The notes beneath the pieces were generated by a model. It saw only the letters and a program-made list of their open reading frames with translations. It was not told the DNA's origin and ran no database searches. DNA of 42,527 nucleotides, taken from NCBI RefSeq assembly GCF_030372765.1, contig NZ_JAUCMW010000021.1:41039-83565 (forward strand). Reading direction: 5' to 3'. Positions 16,299-25,158 of this stretch are shown here, piece by piece. The position numbers were made by a program, and so were the translations under genes. Within the stretch, counting starts at the first letter, position 1. Each line of letters starts with the position of its first letter. This DNA is from Labilibaculum sp. K2S (lineage in GTDB: Bacteria > Bacteroidota > Bacteroidia > Bacteroidales > Marinifilaceae).

Positions 16299-17102
16299 AT
16301 GTTGCTTTCAATTCTTTGGGATATCGACCCGGAAATATTTAAAATCGGCCCTATCGCGGTCCGTTGGTACGGATTACTTTTCGCTTTAGGCTTTTTGTTA
16401 GGATATTATTTGGTAGAAAAAATGTTTAAGAAAGATGGTATTAAACTGGAGTGGCTTGATAAGTTGTTTCTGTATACCATGATTGCAACTGTTGTAGGTG
16501 CTCGTTTGGGACATGTGTTTTTCTACGGATGGGAATTTTATTCGCAGCATCCTGCCGAAATAATTAAAATTTGGCGGGGAGGATTGGCATCTCACGGTGC
16601 TACAATTGGAATTCTTCTTGCTTTATGGTTTTATTCTAAAAAAGTGAGCAGGAAATCAATGCTTTGGATATTGGATTACGTGGTAATTCCGGTTGCTTTG
16701 GCAGGATGTTTTATTCGTTTGGGAAATTTGATGAATTCAGAAATTATTGGAACTCAAACTCATTCTGACTGGGGATTTCAATTCATTAGAGCATCTATTT
16801 ATGATCCAAAAGCACCACGACATCCAGCACAATTATACGAGGCAATTTGTTATTTGATTTCCTTTGGTATTCTATCGTTTATGTATTGGAAAACCAATGC
16901 AAAACAATATAGCGGAAGACTATTCGGAGCTTTTTTTGTCATGATTTTTACAGCTCGTTTCTTTATCGAATTTATTAAGGAAAATCAGGAAGCTTTTGAG
17001 CAGGGAATGTTGTTAAATATGGGACAGTTACTAAGCATTCCGTTTGTTTTAATCGGCTTGTTCTTTTTGATTCGATCGTTTAGAATTGAACCGATGAAGT
17101 AA
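16299..17102 (+). CDS. lgt: Phosphatidylglycerol--prolipoprotein diacylglyceryl transferase
   Basis: 267 residues with seven predicted membrane helices. Lgt moves a diacylglyceryl group from phosphatidylglycerol to the lipobox cysteine, the first step of lipoprotein maturation in the inner membrane. Marks: AVRWYGLLFALGFLLGYYL, the HG motif GGLASHGATIGI, the Lgt signature CFIRLGNLMNSEIIGTQT with the essential Arg, RHPAQLYEA, and the late Arg in FTARFFIEFIKENQ. It would serve the lipoproteins predicted at 1-934 and 12410-12799. A clear terminator follows, then the tandem repeat array. Confidence 0.97.
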   Translation: MLLSILWDIDPEIFKIGPIAVRWYGLLFALGFLLGYYLVEKMFKKDGIKLEWLDKLFLYTMIATVVGARLGHVFFYGWEFYSQHPAEIIKIWRGGLASHGATIGILLALWFYSKKVSRKSMLWILDYVVIPVALAGCFIRLGNLMNSEIIGTQTHSDWGFQFIRASIYDPKAPRHPAQLYEAICYLISFGILSFMYWKTNAKQYSGRLFGAFFVMIFTARFFIEFIKENQEAFEQGMLLNMGQLLSIPFVLIGLFFLIRSFRIEPMK

Positions 17103-17121
17103 TTAATTATAGCATAACAAG

Positions 17122-17151
17122 AAGCCGAATCTTTTCCGATTCGGCTTTTTT
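17122..17151 (+). terminator. lgt terminator
   Basis: A 10-bp perfect stem, AAGCCGAATC (17122-17131) with GATTCGGCTT (17138-17147), followed by six T. Confidence 0.92.
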
Positions 17152-17197
17152 ATTGTTGCATAAATCTCTTTCTAAAATCAAGTTTGCCAATCCATGT

Positions 17198-17508
17198 CAT
17201 TCAAAAAAGCCTTCCTAATGATGGGAAAGCACTTCAAACCGTCCAAAGCCTGTTCCCAAATGTGGGAAAGTACTTAAAATCACCCAAAACCCATTTCCCA
17301 ATTGTGGGAGAGCAGTTTGGAGCACTCAAAGCATGTTGCCCTATTATGGGAGAGTAGTTTGAACCATCCAAAGCCTACTCCCAATTTTGGGAAAGCACTT
17401 TGAACCAATCCATACCTGATTCCCGATCGGGAGTGTACTTTGAAGCATTCAAGGTTAATTCCCCAATATGGGAACGCTTTTAAAACCATTCAAACAAGAT
17501 TCCCTGTC
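17198..17508. repeat. Array of about 7.5 imperfect 41-bp tandem repeats with a palindromic core
   Basis: Units begin at 17198, 17240, 17281, 17323, 17365, 17406 and 17446, with a partial one at 17487; lengths are 40-42 bp. Each reads roughly CATCCAAAGCCTG, then TTCCCAATTGTGGGAA, then AGCACTTTGAAC. The core TTCCCA/TGGGAA is an inverted repeat, and an outer CAAAG/CTTTG can pair as well, giving a two-helix hairpin per unit. The units differ from each other by many substitutions, yet most keep the core pairing: unit 6 has TCCCGATCGGGA, a perfect palindrome, and unit 5 pairs TCCCAA with TTGGGA. The array fills the space between the convergent lgt and MutS-like genes and ends 15 bases from the latter's stop. 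It is not a CRISPR array, because there are no unique spacers. Confidence 0.85.
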
Positions 17509-17523
17509 ATAAAAAAGTTAGCT

Positions 17524-19332
17524 TTATGCTTCCTTCAATATTTCCAAATCAATCCCCATTTTTTTCATTAAAATAGGAGCGTTAAAGGTTTTGCAAAATC
17601 CATTTTGCACTTTATAGTCAAAATAAAGCTGATCACCATCAATTTTAATGTCGAAGAACCGGTTTTCAACCTGCCCGGGTAATTCTTCTTCCAGTATCGA
17701 TAATTCCAAATCATGTGTTGCTACCATCGCCACAGCATCGTGTTTCACCAATTGCATAATCAATGCTCTCGAACCCGTATGCTTGTCTTTCGAATTGGTT
17801 CCTCTTAAAATTTCATCCAATAACAAAAGTGTCTTCTCTTTTTTGTTCACCTTCTCTATAACCTGCTGAATTCGTTTTAGCTCTGCATAAAAGGAAGATT
17901 CATTCTCTTCTATCGAATCTTTAATTCTCATTGAAGTGTTGATTTCCACATTTGAAACCGTCATTTCCTGAGCGCAAACCGGAGCTCCTGCTAAAGCCAT
18001 CACTACATTCACTCCAACAGTTCGCAGGAAAGTGCTTTTCCCTGCCATGTTCGATCCTGTAATAATATGAACAATTCCCTGACCATTTAGTTGATAGTCG
18101 TTATTTACTCTTGCTTTTTGATCAATCAAGGGATGGCCTGCTTCTTTTAATTCCAATTCAAAGTGTTTCTCAGATATTTTCGGGAAAGCCCAATCTTCAT
18201 GATTAAAACTTAAGTTGGATAAGCTGGATATCGCCTCAATTTCGCTGATTGCATCAAACCATTTTTCAATGTCATGGCCGTATTTCTGCTTCCATCGGTC
18301 AATACGAAACAAAATGTGCAATTCATAGAAAAACAAAAGGTTGAAAAGAAATTGCATAACAAGATTAAAGCGATGATCTAATAATTCAATAAGCTTGGTT
18401 AGTTGCTGTATTTTTTTTGATGTTAGCCGATCATTACTGGCCAACTTGCTTTTTAGTTCATTTAATTTTTCAGAATTCCAATTCTCATTTTCGAACTGTT
18501 CAATAATATAGGAGTAGGTTTTGAGCATTTCCCCTCTTTTCGAAGTTTGCTCATGTTCCAGACTAACCTTTTTGCTATTGAAATAATGTATTCCAATATT
18601 AGCCAATATCATTATTGTAACAGGGGCTTGTGAGCCGATAAAAGAATATACCAAGGCTGCCAATGAAAGAAAAGGCATAATTGTAACAGCGATTTGTAAA
18701 ACTCTCTTTCCATGAAAAGGAGAGGGCTTTTTACCCCATTCAATTACAAAATTGGGATCATCATTTTTTAGTTTGTTCTCGAAGCCATACTGAATGATAT
18801 TTTGTCTCCAATCAATTTTTTGTGCCAATTCCTTAACCGCTTCTTGTCTTTTGCTAATCTCTTTATTCGACGATGGCTTTTCAAGCCAGCTGGCAAGAGT
18901 ATTGTTGCCTGTTTTGGTAACACTCCGGTTGATTAATTGAAAAAGAGAATGTTGTCCGAATATGTCCAGATCAGATGCATAGGAATGATTCGGTTTCAGA
19001 TACTCTTCACCATCATAAAAAAGAGTACTATGGCGTGTTTGTAAGCAGTTAATTTCATTCTCGTTAATTTGGATCAAGGCGTGCAGCCTTTTTATATTTT
19101 TACTGTTTCGATTGTATCTTCTCACAAAATAGATCAACGAGAATACTAATGTGATAGCCACAGCACTTGCAATTAATGCAGAATAGGATAGAAAACCATA
19201 AAAAAACACGAATGCGCCAATTGCAGAAAAAAGGCGTAAAAACGAGAGGTTTCGATTCTGTTTTTGAAGATCACTTGTTTGCTTTTTAAATGCATGTATT
19301 CGATCGGTGTAAAAGGATAGTTTTTGATTCAT
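17524..19332 (-). CDS. Membrane-anchored MutS-family ATPase (MutS domain V type)
   Basis: 602 residues. The C-terminal half is a MutS-type ABC ATPase: Walker A GSNMAGKSTFLRTVG (426-440), the Q-loop/ST region NESSFYAELKRIQQVI, Walker B LLLLDEILRGTNSKD, and the His switch VATHDLEL. The N-terminal half has no mismatch-binding domain I. It has instead about four hydrophobic segments (two in 35-70, two in 210-250) and a fifth near 325-345, so the protein is probably anchored in the inner membrane. Membrane MutS-like proteins of this length are common in Bacteroidota, and their role is not established; mismatch repair itself is unlikely without the recognition domains. It stands alone, convergent with lgt across the repeat array, and is followed upstream by a 530-bp gap. 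Confidence 0.85.
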   Translation of the reverse strand: MNQKLSFYTDRIHAFKKQTSDLQKQNRNLSFLRLFSAIGAFVFFYGFLSYSALIASAVAITLVFSLIYFVRRYNRNSKNIKRLHALIQINENEINCLQTRHSTLFYDGEEYLKPNHSYASDLDIFGQHSLFQLINRSVTKTGNNTLASWLEKPSSNKEISKRQEAVKELAQKIDWRQNIIQYGFENKLKNDDPNFVIEWGKKPSPFHGKRVLQIAVTIMPFLSLAALVYSFIGSQAPVTIMILANIGIHYFNSKKVSLEHEQTSKRGEMLKTYSYIIEQFENENWNSEKLNELKSKLASNDRLTSKKIQQLTKLIELLDHRFNLVMQFLFNLLFFYELHILFRIDRWKQKYGHDIEKWFDAISEIEAISSLSNLSFNHEDWAFPKISEKHFELELKEAGHPLIDQKARVNNDYQLNGQGIVHIITGSNMAGKSTFLRTVGVNVVMALAGAPVCAQEMTVSNVEINTSMRIKDSIEENESSFYAELKRIQQVIEKVNKKEKTLLLLDEILRGTNSKDKHTGSRALIMQLVKHDAVAMVATHDLELSILEEELPGQVENRFFDIKIDGDQLYFDYKVQNGFCKTFNAPILMKKMGIDLEILKEA

Positions 19333-19512
19333 TCTTTATGTATTGAGATTTGGATTCTAAAATTATACAAAATATTGCGTTTTATATCCTGAATCTGTTA
19401 TGCAGTGTATTCATTTTAGTAAAATCAATACCAATTTAAGTTTTACTGATAGCCATGGTTGAAATATAAATAGAGGGAAAATATCCCTTTTTTGCATAAA
19501 TCCAGGATGTAA

Positions 19513-19659
19513 TTAGATGCGAAGCTCATTAATTTCAACCATTAGTCCAGCGTTCGCATTGTGAATATCTTGCTCGTTTTTATAGCGATTACCATTACAA
19601 TAATAGAATACATCAAAATTGAATGTCCCTGTATTTGTAAATTTTATAGAATAAAAATA
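19513..19659 (-). pseudogene. Possible remnant of a gene 3' end
   Basis: A 48-codon open stretch without a start codon ends in TAA. It reads like real protein: ...TNTGTFNFDVFYYCNGNR... and ...NANAGLMVEINELRI. A stop codon lies immediately upstream in frame (19660-19662). It could be the decayed end of a lost gene. I recognise no family. Confidence 0.25.
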
Positions 19660-19798
19660 TTACTTAGTCATCGTAAATAATCTATTTGTCACAGATCTTA
19701 CATCTTAGTTTTGACTATTCTAATTCCGATAAGGCATTCTTATTTAGTGATCTTTCTATTCAGATGTTGTAAATCTGCAGATTCTTAACAAATGGTAA

Positions 19799-19836
19799 TA
19801 AAAAATCCGGTAGAATAGGAATTTCTGCCGGATTTT
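19799..19836 (-). terminator. proA terminator
   Basis: A 14-bp stem with one G-U pair (19802-19815 with 19823-19836), containing ATCCGG/CCGGAT, 7-base loop, and a U-run on the minus strand. Confidence 0.9.
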
Positions 19837-19864
19837 ATTTAAAATTTCGAATTTAAACTTCGAT

Positions 19865-21112
19865 TTACTCTCTAATATGTCCATCACCGGTAATTAACCA
19901 CTTATAGGAGCATAATTCTTCCAAGGCCATAGGTCCTCTGGCGTGTAATTTTTGTGTGCTGATCCCAATTTCAGCTCCTAATCCAAATTGTGCACCGTCT
20001 GTAAATGCAGTTGAAGTATTGGAATAGATTGCAGCAGCATCAACCACTGAGTAAAAGTCACTTATGGTTTTTGAATTCTCGCTTATTATGGCCTCGCTAT
20101 GCTTGGAACTGTACCTATAAATGTGATCTGTAGCCTCCTGGAAATCACTCACGGTTTTAATCGATATTTTGTGACTTAAGAACTCGGTTCCAAATGATGA
20201 TTCATCTGCTTTTTTAAGCAGATCTTTTGGGTAAGTATTTTCAATTGCATGATAGGCTTCTTCGTCAGCAAATATTTCAACATTTTTATTCTGTAGTTTA
20301 CTTACTAATTCTGGTAGATCAGCAAGACGACTTTTATGAATCAAAAGACAGTCCAATGCATTGCAAACGCTTACACGTCGTGTTTTTGCATTGAAAATAA
20401 TCTGCTTTCCTTTTTGTAAATCTCCGTCTTTATCGAAATAGGTATGTACAATACCAGCACCGGTTTCAATTACCGGAACTTTAGAGTTTTGCCTCACTGT
20501 GTTGATAAGATTTTGAGAGCCTCTTGGTATTAAAACATCAACAAAACCTACTGCGTTCATTAATTCTACAGCCACCTCTCTGGCTGAAGGAAGCAATTGA
20601 ATGATATCAGGATTAAGATGATTATCTGTAAGTGTCTTTTTTATTAATGCTACCAAAACCTTATTTGAATTTTCAGCGTCGCTTCCTCCTTTTAAAACAC
20701 AGGCATTACCCGATTTAAAGCAGAGAGCAAATACATCTAGTGTAACATTCGGACGAGCCTCATAAATAACACCTACAGTTCCCAATGGAACACTAACTTT
20801 TTTTATTAATAATCCATTTTCAAGCGTTTTTTCGGAGAGGATCTTTCCCAATGGAGATGCCAGTTGAATTGTATTTTCAATATCATCTGCTATTCCCTTA
20901 ATTCTTTCGTGGCTTAATAGCAAACGATCGTATTTTGGATCGTATTCAGACATGCGTTCCAGATCTTTCTGATTGGCCTCAAGAATTTGTTCTGTGCCTT
21001 CTCTAAGAGATTTTGCAAGTTGTTCAAGTAGATTGTTTATTGTTTCAGAGCTAAGCAGACACATGGTTCTGGAAGCATCTTTGACTTTATGGAATTGTTC
21101 TGTACAGATCAT
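19865..21112 (-). CDS. proA: Gamma-glutamyl phosphate reductase
   Basis: 415 residues, family length. It reduces gamma-glutamyl phosphate with NADPH to glutamate-5-semialdehyde, step two of proline synthesis. Marks: PLGTVGVIYEARPNVTLDVFALCFKSGNACVLKGGSDA (start of the signature), IPRGSQNLI, VPVIETGAGIVHTYFD, the catalytic Cys in RRVSVCNALDCLL, and the C-terminal AQFGLGAEIGISTQKLHARGPMALEEL. It is the second gene after proB (91-base gap) on the same strand and is closed by a strong terminator. Confidence 0.97.
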   Translation of the reverse strand: MICTEQFHKVKDASRTMCLLSSETINNLLEQLAKSLREGTEQILEANQKDLERMSEYDPKYDRLLLSHERIKGIADDIENTIQLASPLGKILSEKTLENGLLIKKVSVPLGTVGVIYEARPNVTLDVFALCFKSGNACVLKGGSDAENSNKVLVALIKKTLTDNHLNPDIIQLLPSAREVAVELMNAVGFVDVLIPRGSQNLINTVRQNSKVPVIETGAGIVHTYFDKDGDLQKGKQIIFNAKTRRVSVCNALDCLLIHKSRLADLPELVSKLQNKNVEIFADEEAYHAIENTYPKDLLKKADESSFGTEFLSHKISIKTVSDFQEATDHIYRYSSKHSEAIISENSKTISDFYSVVDAAAIYSNTSTAFTDGAQFGLGAEIGISTQKLHARGPMALEELCSYKWLITGDGHIRE

Positions 21113-21203
21113 ATTTTGTTTTTTTTGTTTGAATTTGGGAGTGCATCTAAAAGTTATACCTTATTTTTTAATTGGTACAATTATCTGAGATCAAAACGTA
21201 TCA

Positions 21204-22274
21204 TTAATAAAGAAAAAGATAATCGTAATGAACCAGAGGTTTTGTTCCCGTTTTTCCAATATAACTTTCCGCTTTAGTTTTATTATATTGAGTTTTTCCA
21301 AGTCCAATTACCTTACCCGATGTGCCAACAATTTTAATAATATCTCCTTTTTCAAAATCCCCGCTAATTTTTATAACACCAATTGGCAATAAACTTGTAG
21401 CTTTTTTTGAGCACAGAGCTTCTTCAGCACCTTTGTTTATTACTAATTTGGCCTTTTCAAAGCCATCCGATCCTGCCAACCACTGTTTTACCGTTGATGC
21501 TTTTTTGCTTGCCGTAAAGCTTGTGTGGTTTACTTCGTCAGGCGAATTAACCAGTTCCAATAAAATATCATCAATTCCTCCATTGGCGATATGTACTGGG
21601 ATACCTGATTTGGCAACCCTTCCGGCAATACTGCACTTGGTTAACATGCCACCTCTTCCAAAATTAGATTTTTTAGTGGTGATATATTGTTTTAACCGGT
21701 TAACGTCACCATTTATATTCTGTAATAATGTGGAATTGGAATCGTTTGGATTTCCAGTGTAAATTCCATTGATATTGCTTAGTAAATAAAGTGCTTCAAC
21801 ATCCATCATAGAGGCGATCAATCCGGATAGCTCATCGTTATCCGTAAACATTAGAGCAGTAACTGATACGGCATCATTTTCATTTATAATTGGTAGAATT
21901 CTATTGTTTAGAAGAGAATTTAAACAGTTCTTCATGTTTAGATAGTGTTCCCGTGTTCTAAAATCTTGTTTTGTAACAAGAACTTGAGCGCACTCAATCT
22001 CAAACTCCTTAAGAAAGGCAGAATAGACATTCAGTAACTCTACCTGACCAACTGAAGACCATATCTGTCTTGCTGAAACAGTATCAATCTTCTCAGGCAG
22101 TTTTACCTTACTTCTTCCTGCAGCTAAGGCTCCCGAAGAAACAAGAATACATTGTATTCCCAAATTTCGCAACGAAGAAATTTGATAGACGATGTTTTTA
22201 ATTCTGGATGTATTTAGTTCTCCATTCTCTTTGGTAAGAACATTAGAGCCTATTTTAATGCAAATCCGTTTCAT
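21204..22274 (-). CDS. proB: Glutamate 5-kinase
   Basis: 356 residues: an amino-acid kinase domain (about 1-250) plus a C-terminal PUA domain (about 270-345, IGVIKISGDFEKGDIIKIVG). It phosphorylates glutamate at the gamma-carboxyl, step one of proline synthesis, and is usually feedback-inhibited by proline. Marks: ICIKIGSNVLT, ILVSSGALAAGR, QVELLNVYSAFL, ILPIINENDAVSV, DNDELSGLIASMMDVEALYLLS and SNFGRGGMLTKCSIA. It is first in the proBA operon, with an inverted repeat shortly upstream that could be an operator. Confidence 0.97.
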   Translation of the reverse strand: MKRICIKIGSNVLTKENGELNTSRIKNIVYQISSLRNLGIQCILVSSGALAAGRSKVKLPEKIDTVSARQIWSSVGQVELLNVYSAFLKEFEIECAQVLVTKQDFRTREHYLNMKNCLNSLLNNRILPIINENDAVSVTALMFTDNDELSGLIASMMDVEALYLLSNINGIYTGNPNDSNSTLLQNINGDVNRLKQYITTKKSNFGRGGMLTKCSIAGRVAKSGIPVHIANGGIDDILLELVNSPDEVNHTSFTASKKASTVKQWLAGSDGFEKAKLVINKGAEEALCSKKATSLLPIGVIKISGDFEKGDIIKIVGTSGKVIGLGKTQYNKTKAESYIGKTGTKPLVHYDYLFLY

Positions 22275-22301
22275 ACTTTAATATATGGATATGACAATTT
22301 G

Positions 22302-22327
22302 AAGTACGGGAATAGAATTCTGTACTT
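22302..22327. promoter_or_regulatory. Inverted repeat upstream of proB
   Basis: AAGTAC (22302-22307) and GTACTT (22322-22327) are exact complements 14 bases apart, 28 bases upstream of the proB start codon. The arms are short, so this is only a candidate operator. Confidence 0.25.
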
Positions 22328-22511
22328 AATAAATTGGAATGAGTAAAATGATAAGTGCCTGTTCAATGAATAATGAAAGGCAAAAAGAAATGTTTATTTC
22401 AGGATGCTGTTTGAGAGACACCCAAAGGGATGGGAGGGATGGATGTAATAGAAGTTCAGACACAGTAATTCAGAAGAAAAGACGGAGCCTTTTGCTTCTG
22501 TTAGTAAACTT

Positions 22512-22673
22512 TTATGGATAAGAAATTTCATACCTTTCATTTTGGTAATGCTTGATAATTACAAATCCCCCTTGTTTTAATGAATCAAATATAGGAATTT
22601 TTTCATGAGATGATTCCATTACATCTTGATATGTTGAGTGTTGTGAATAATATGAAAAGGTTTGCGCTAAAAA
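22512..22673 (-). pseudogene. Small minus-strand ORF or decayed gene
   Basis: A 53-codon open stretch ends with SLKQGGFVIIKHYQNERYE and SYP before TAA. Its only ATG gives 35 residues (start at 22619). Read back through the in-frame TAA at 22674-22676, the same frame continues as TLNRFVFYL, then FLAQTFSYYSQ, which resembles a signal peptide broken by one stop. It may be a small secreted protein gene inactivated by that stop, or chance. Confidence 0.3.
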
Positions 22674-22796
22674 TTACAGGTAGAATACAAATCGGTTTAA
22701 TGTGTTTTTATATGCAGTAAATCAATTACTTGAGTTGGTTGTAGAGGAGGGTAGGAATGCTATTAAGAAATTTTCCAAATAATTATTTTTTTCCAG

Positions 22797-22826
22797 TTTA
22801 ATTGCCTTCTCAATTTTATATCTTTG
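22797..22826 (+). promoter_or_regulatory. Promoter of the M3 peptidase gene
   Basis: The -7 box TATCTTTG (22819-22826) matches TAnnTTTG; TTTA at 22797-22800 lies 18 bases upstream as a -33 candidate. The ATG follows 22 bases later. Confidence 0.55.
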
Positions 22827-22848
22827 TTACTGATATAAAAAAATAACT

Positions 22849-24885
22849 ATGACTGTACATACAAATCCATTACTAAACAAATTTACAACACCATATGAAG
22901 CGGCTCCGTTCGAATCAATTGAATTGAATCACTTTTCGCCTGCTTTTACTGAAAGTATTGAGATTGCGAAAAAGGAAATAGATCAGATTGTTGACAATGC
23001 TGAAGAGCCAAATTTCATGAATACGATTGAGGCTTTGGAGTATTCCGGACATCAATTGGATCGGGCAGCGTCCATTTTTTTCAATTTAAATCATGCCAAT
23101 ACAAATGATGAGATGCAGGCATTGGCAAGAGAAGTTTCGCCGATGCTAACGGAGTTTTCAAATGACATCATCATGAATGAGAAACTATTCGCTCGTGTGA
23201 AGGATGTTTATCATCAAAAAAGCGAATTGAAACTTACGGTTGAGCAGGAAAAATTGCTGACTGACCGATACAAATCATTCGTGAGATCAGGAGCAAATCT
23301 GGAAAAAGAAAAAAAGGATCAGATTCGGGAAATATCTAAAGAACTTTCCAAATTAACATTGCAGTTTGGCGAAAATGTTTTAGCTGCCACCAATAGTTTT
23401 GAGCTTCACATTACTGATAAAAATGAATTATCAGGTCTTCCTGATGGAATTATTGAGGCCGCCGGCATTGTTGCAAAGGAGAAAGATAAAGAAGGATGGA
23501 TATTTACTCTTCAATTCCCAAGTTATGTTCCATTTATGCAATATTCAGATATTCGCAAATTACGCGAGAAAATGTTTAAGGTATATTCTTCGCGTTGTTT
23601 TAACGATAAATTCGATAACCAAAAAATACTAAAACGTATTGTAGAATTGCGTTTGAAGAGAGTTCAGCTGTTCGGATACACTTCTTATGCCGATTTTGTT
23701 TTAGAAGAGAGAATGGCGAAGAAATCGAATAAGGTGATCGATTTTCTGACTGAATTATTAGATGCTTCAATGCCAAAGGCGAAAGAAGAATTTAAAGAGT
23801 TGCAGACTTACGCAAAAAGTTTAGGGGCTGATTTTAAATTGGAACGTTGGGATTGGGCTTATTACGCTGAAAAATTAAAAACAGAAAAATTTGATGTTAA
23901 TGATGAAATTACCCGACCATACTTTGAACTGGAACGAGTGAAAAGGGGAATTTTTTCATTGGCAACACGCCTTTATGGAATCGAATTTAAATTAAATACT
24001 TCTCTTCCAAAATACCACAAAGAGGTTGAGGTATATGAAGTAACCGATGAAAAAGGAGAGTTTCTTTCTTTATTATATACTGATTTTCATCCTCGTAGTT
24101 CGAAACAAGGAGGAGCGTGGATGACTTCATTTGTTGATCAATATCGTAAAAACGGTCACGATCACCGTCCGCATATTTCCATTGTTTGCAACTTCACAAA
24201 ACCCAGCGAAACAAAGCCGTCATTACTTACTTTTAATGAGGTAACTACCTTTTTACATGAATTTGGCCACGCTTTGCACGGAATGTTGTCAAAATGCACA
24301 TACAGCAGTCTTTCCGGTACAAATGTATATCGTGATTTTGTTGAGTTGCCCTCACAATTCATGGAAAACTTCGCTACACAAAAAGAATGGTTGGATGATG
24401 TAGCCGAACACTATCAAACAGGAGAAAAGATTCCTGCCGAAATAGTACAAAAGATTATCGACAGCGAAAATTTCTTAAGTGGATATTCATTTGTGCGTCA
24501 AATTAGTTTTGGACTAAATGATATGGCCTGGCATAGTGTAACAGAGTCCGTGGCAGATGAAGTTTCAGTTTTTGAGGATAAAGCGATGTCTTCAACTGAA
24601 TTGTTCGATCGGGTAGAAACGAGTTGTATGAGTACATCATTTTCACATATTTTCGCCGGAGGTTATGGTGCCGGCTACTACGGATACAAATGGGCTGAGG
24701 TTTTAGATGCAGATGCTTTTGACGCTTTTAAAAGTGCTGGTATATTCAACAAAGAAATTGCAAAATCGTTTAAAGAAAATATTCTTGAAATGGGAGGAAG
24801 TGATCATCCTATGAACCTTTACCTGAAATTTAGGGGTAAAGAACCTTCCATTGAACCTCTTTTAAAGAGAAGTGGTCTGAAATAG
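22849..24885 (+). CDS. dcp: M3-family peptidyl-dipeptidase / oligopeptidase
   Basis: 678 residues of the thimet-oligopeptidase (M3A) family. The zinc site is FLHEFGHALHG, with His470, Glu471 and His474, and the third ligand Glu is in YRDFVELPSQFMEN about 25 residues later. Other marks are the N-terminal FTTPYEAAPFESIELNHFSPAF, FHPRSSKQGGAWMTSF and the C-terminal FSHIFAGGYGAGYYGYKWAEVLDADAF. It cleaves short peptides, either releasing dipeptides (Dcp) or as oligopeptidase A; the exact subtype is not certain. There is no signal peptide, so it is probably cytosolic. It is a single gene with its own promoter and terminator. Confidence 0.92.
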   Translation: MTVHTNPLLNKFTTPYEAAPFESIELNHFSPAFTESIEIAKKEIDQIVDNAEEPNFMNTIEALEYSGHQLDRAASIFFNLNHANTNDEMQALAREVSPMLTEFSNDIIMNEKLFARVKDVYHQKSELKLTVEQEKLLTDRYKSFVRSGANLEKEKKDQIREISKELSKLTLQFGENVLAATNSFELHITDKNELSGLPDGIIEAAGIVAKEKDKEGWIFTLQFPSYVPFMQYSDIRKLREKMFKVYSSRCFNDKFDNQKILKRIVELRLKRVQLFGYTSYADFVLEERMAKKSNKVIDFLTELLDASMPKAKEEFKELQTYAKSLGADFKLERWDWAYYAEKLKTEKFDVNDEITRPYFELERVKRGIFSLATRLYGIEFKLNTSLPKYHKEVEVYEVTDEKGEFLSLLYTDFHPRSSKQGGAWMTSFVDQYRKNGHDHRPHISIVCNFTKPSETKPSLLTFNEVTTFLHEFGHALHGMLSKCTYSSLSGTNVYRDFVELPSQFMENFATQKEWLDDVAEHYQTGEKIPAEIVQKIIDSENFLSGYSFVRQISFGLNDMAWHSVTESVADEVSVFEDKAMSSTELFDRVETSCMSTSFSHIFAGGYGAGYYGYKWAEVLDADAFDAFKSAGIFNKEIAKSFKENILEMGGSDHPMNLYLKFRGKEPSIEPLLKRSGLK

Positions 24886-24906
24886 ATTAATCTGGCAAAA
24901 AATAGG

Positions 24907-24936
24907 AGCTGTTCTTTTTAGAGCAGCTTTTTTTTT
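24907..24936 (+). terminator. Peptidase gene terminator
   Basis: A 9-bp stem with one G-U pair, AGCTGTTCT (24907-24915) with AGAGCAGCT (24920-24928), 4-base loop, then eight T. The rest of the gap up to the YitT gene holds only its promoter. Confidence 0.9.
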
Positions 24937-25158
24937 GATCAAAAATGCAAATGAACATAAGTGGTGAAGTTGATTAAGATAATTATAAGATTTAGTATCA
25001 TATTAATCAGATGAAATGATCACATGAATATTTTCATAAGTGAAAAATTGACGTTTTTTTTCTTCTGTTTGGATGAATATGTTTTTAAAAATATGCTCTG
25101 ACAATATTTATCGCTGTTTTACAGGTAGTTGTGGTTTTGTGAATTTTGACAAAAATCC

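Larger units (their letters stand above)
19333..19864. other. Gene-poor gap between the MutS-like gene and proA
   Basis: 532 bases without an intact gene. It holds the proA terminator (19799-19836), a possible C-terminal gene remnant on the minus strand (19513-19659) and a small terminator-like hairpin AGGGA/TCCCT with six T (19474-19493, plus orientation). No tRNA or repeat was seen. Confidence 0.6.
22275..22848. other. Gap between proB and the divergent M3 peptidase
   Basis: 574 bases with no intact gene of ordinary size. It contains the candidate proB dyad, a possible small ORF or remnant on the minus strand (22512-22673) and the promoter of the peptidase gene. A 60-codon plus-strand frame at 22339-22521 has Cys/Arg-rich, non-protein-like composition and is not called. 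Confidence 0.6.

Noticed and set aside
17280..17489. 69-codon minus-strand ORF over the repeat array
   Set aside because: It only reflects the repeat unit read in changing frames (41-bp period is not a multiple of three) and has no protein-like features.
17198..17508. CRISPR array
   Set aside because: Units are contiguous and diverged over their whole length; there are no identical repeats separated by unique spacers and no cas genes nearby.
22339..22521. 60-codon plus-strand ORF upstream of the M3 peptidase
   Set aside because: Composition is Arg/Cys/Ser-rich and irregular, no promoter or homology, and a better coding signal overlaps on the minus strand.
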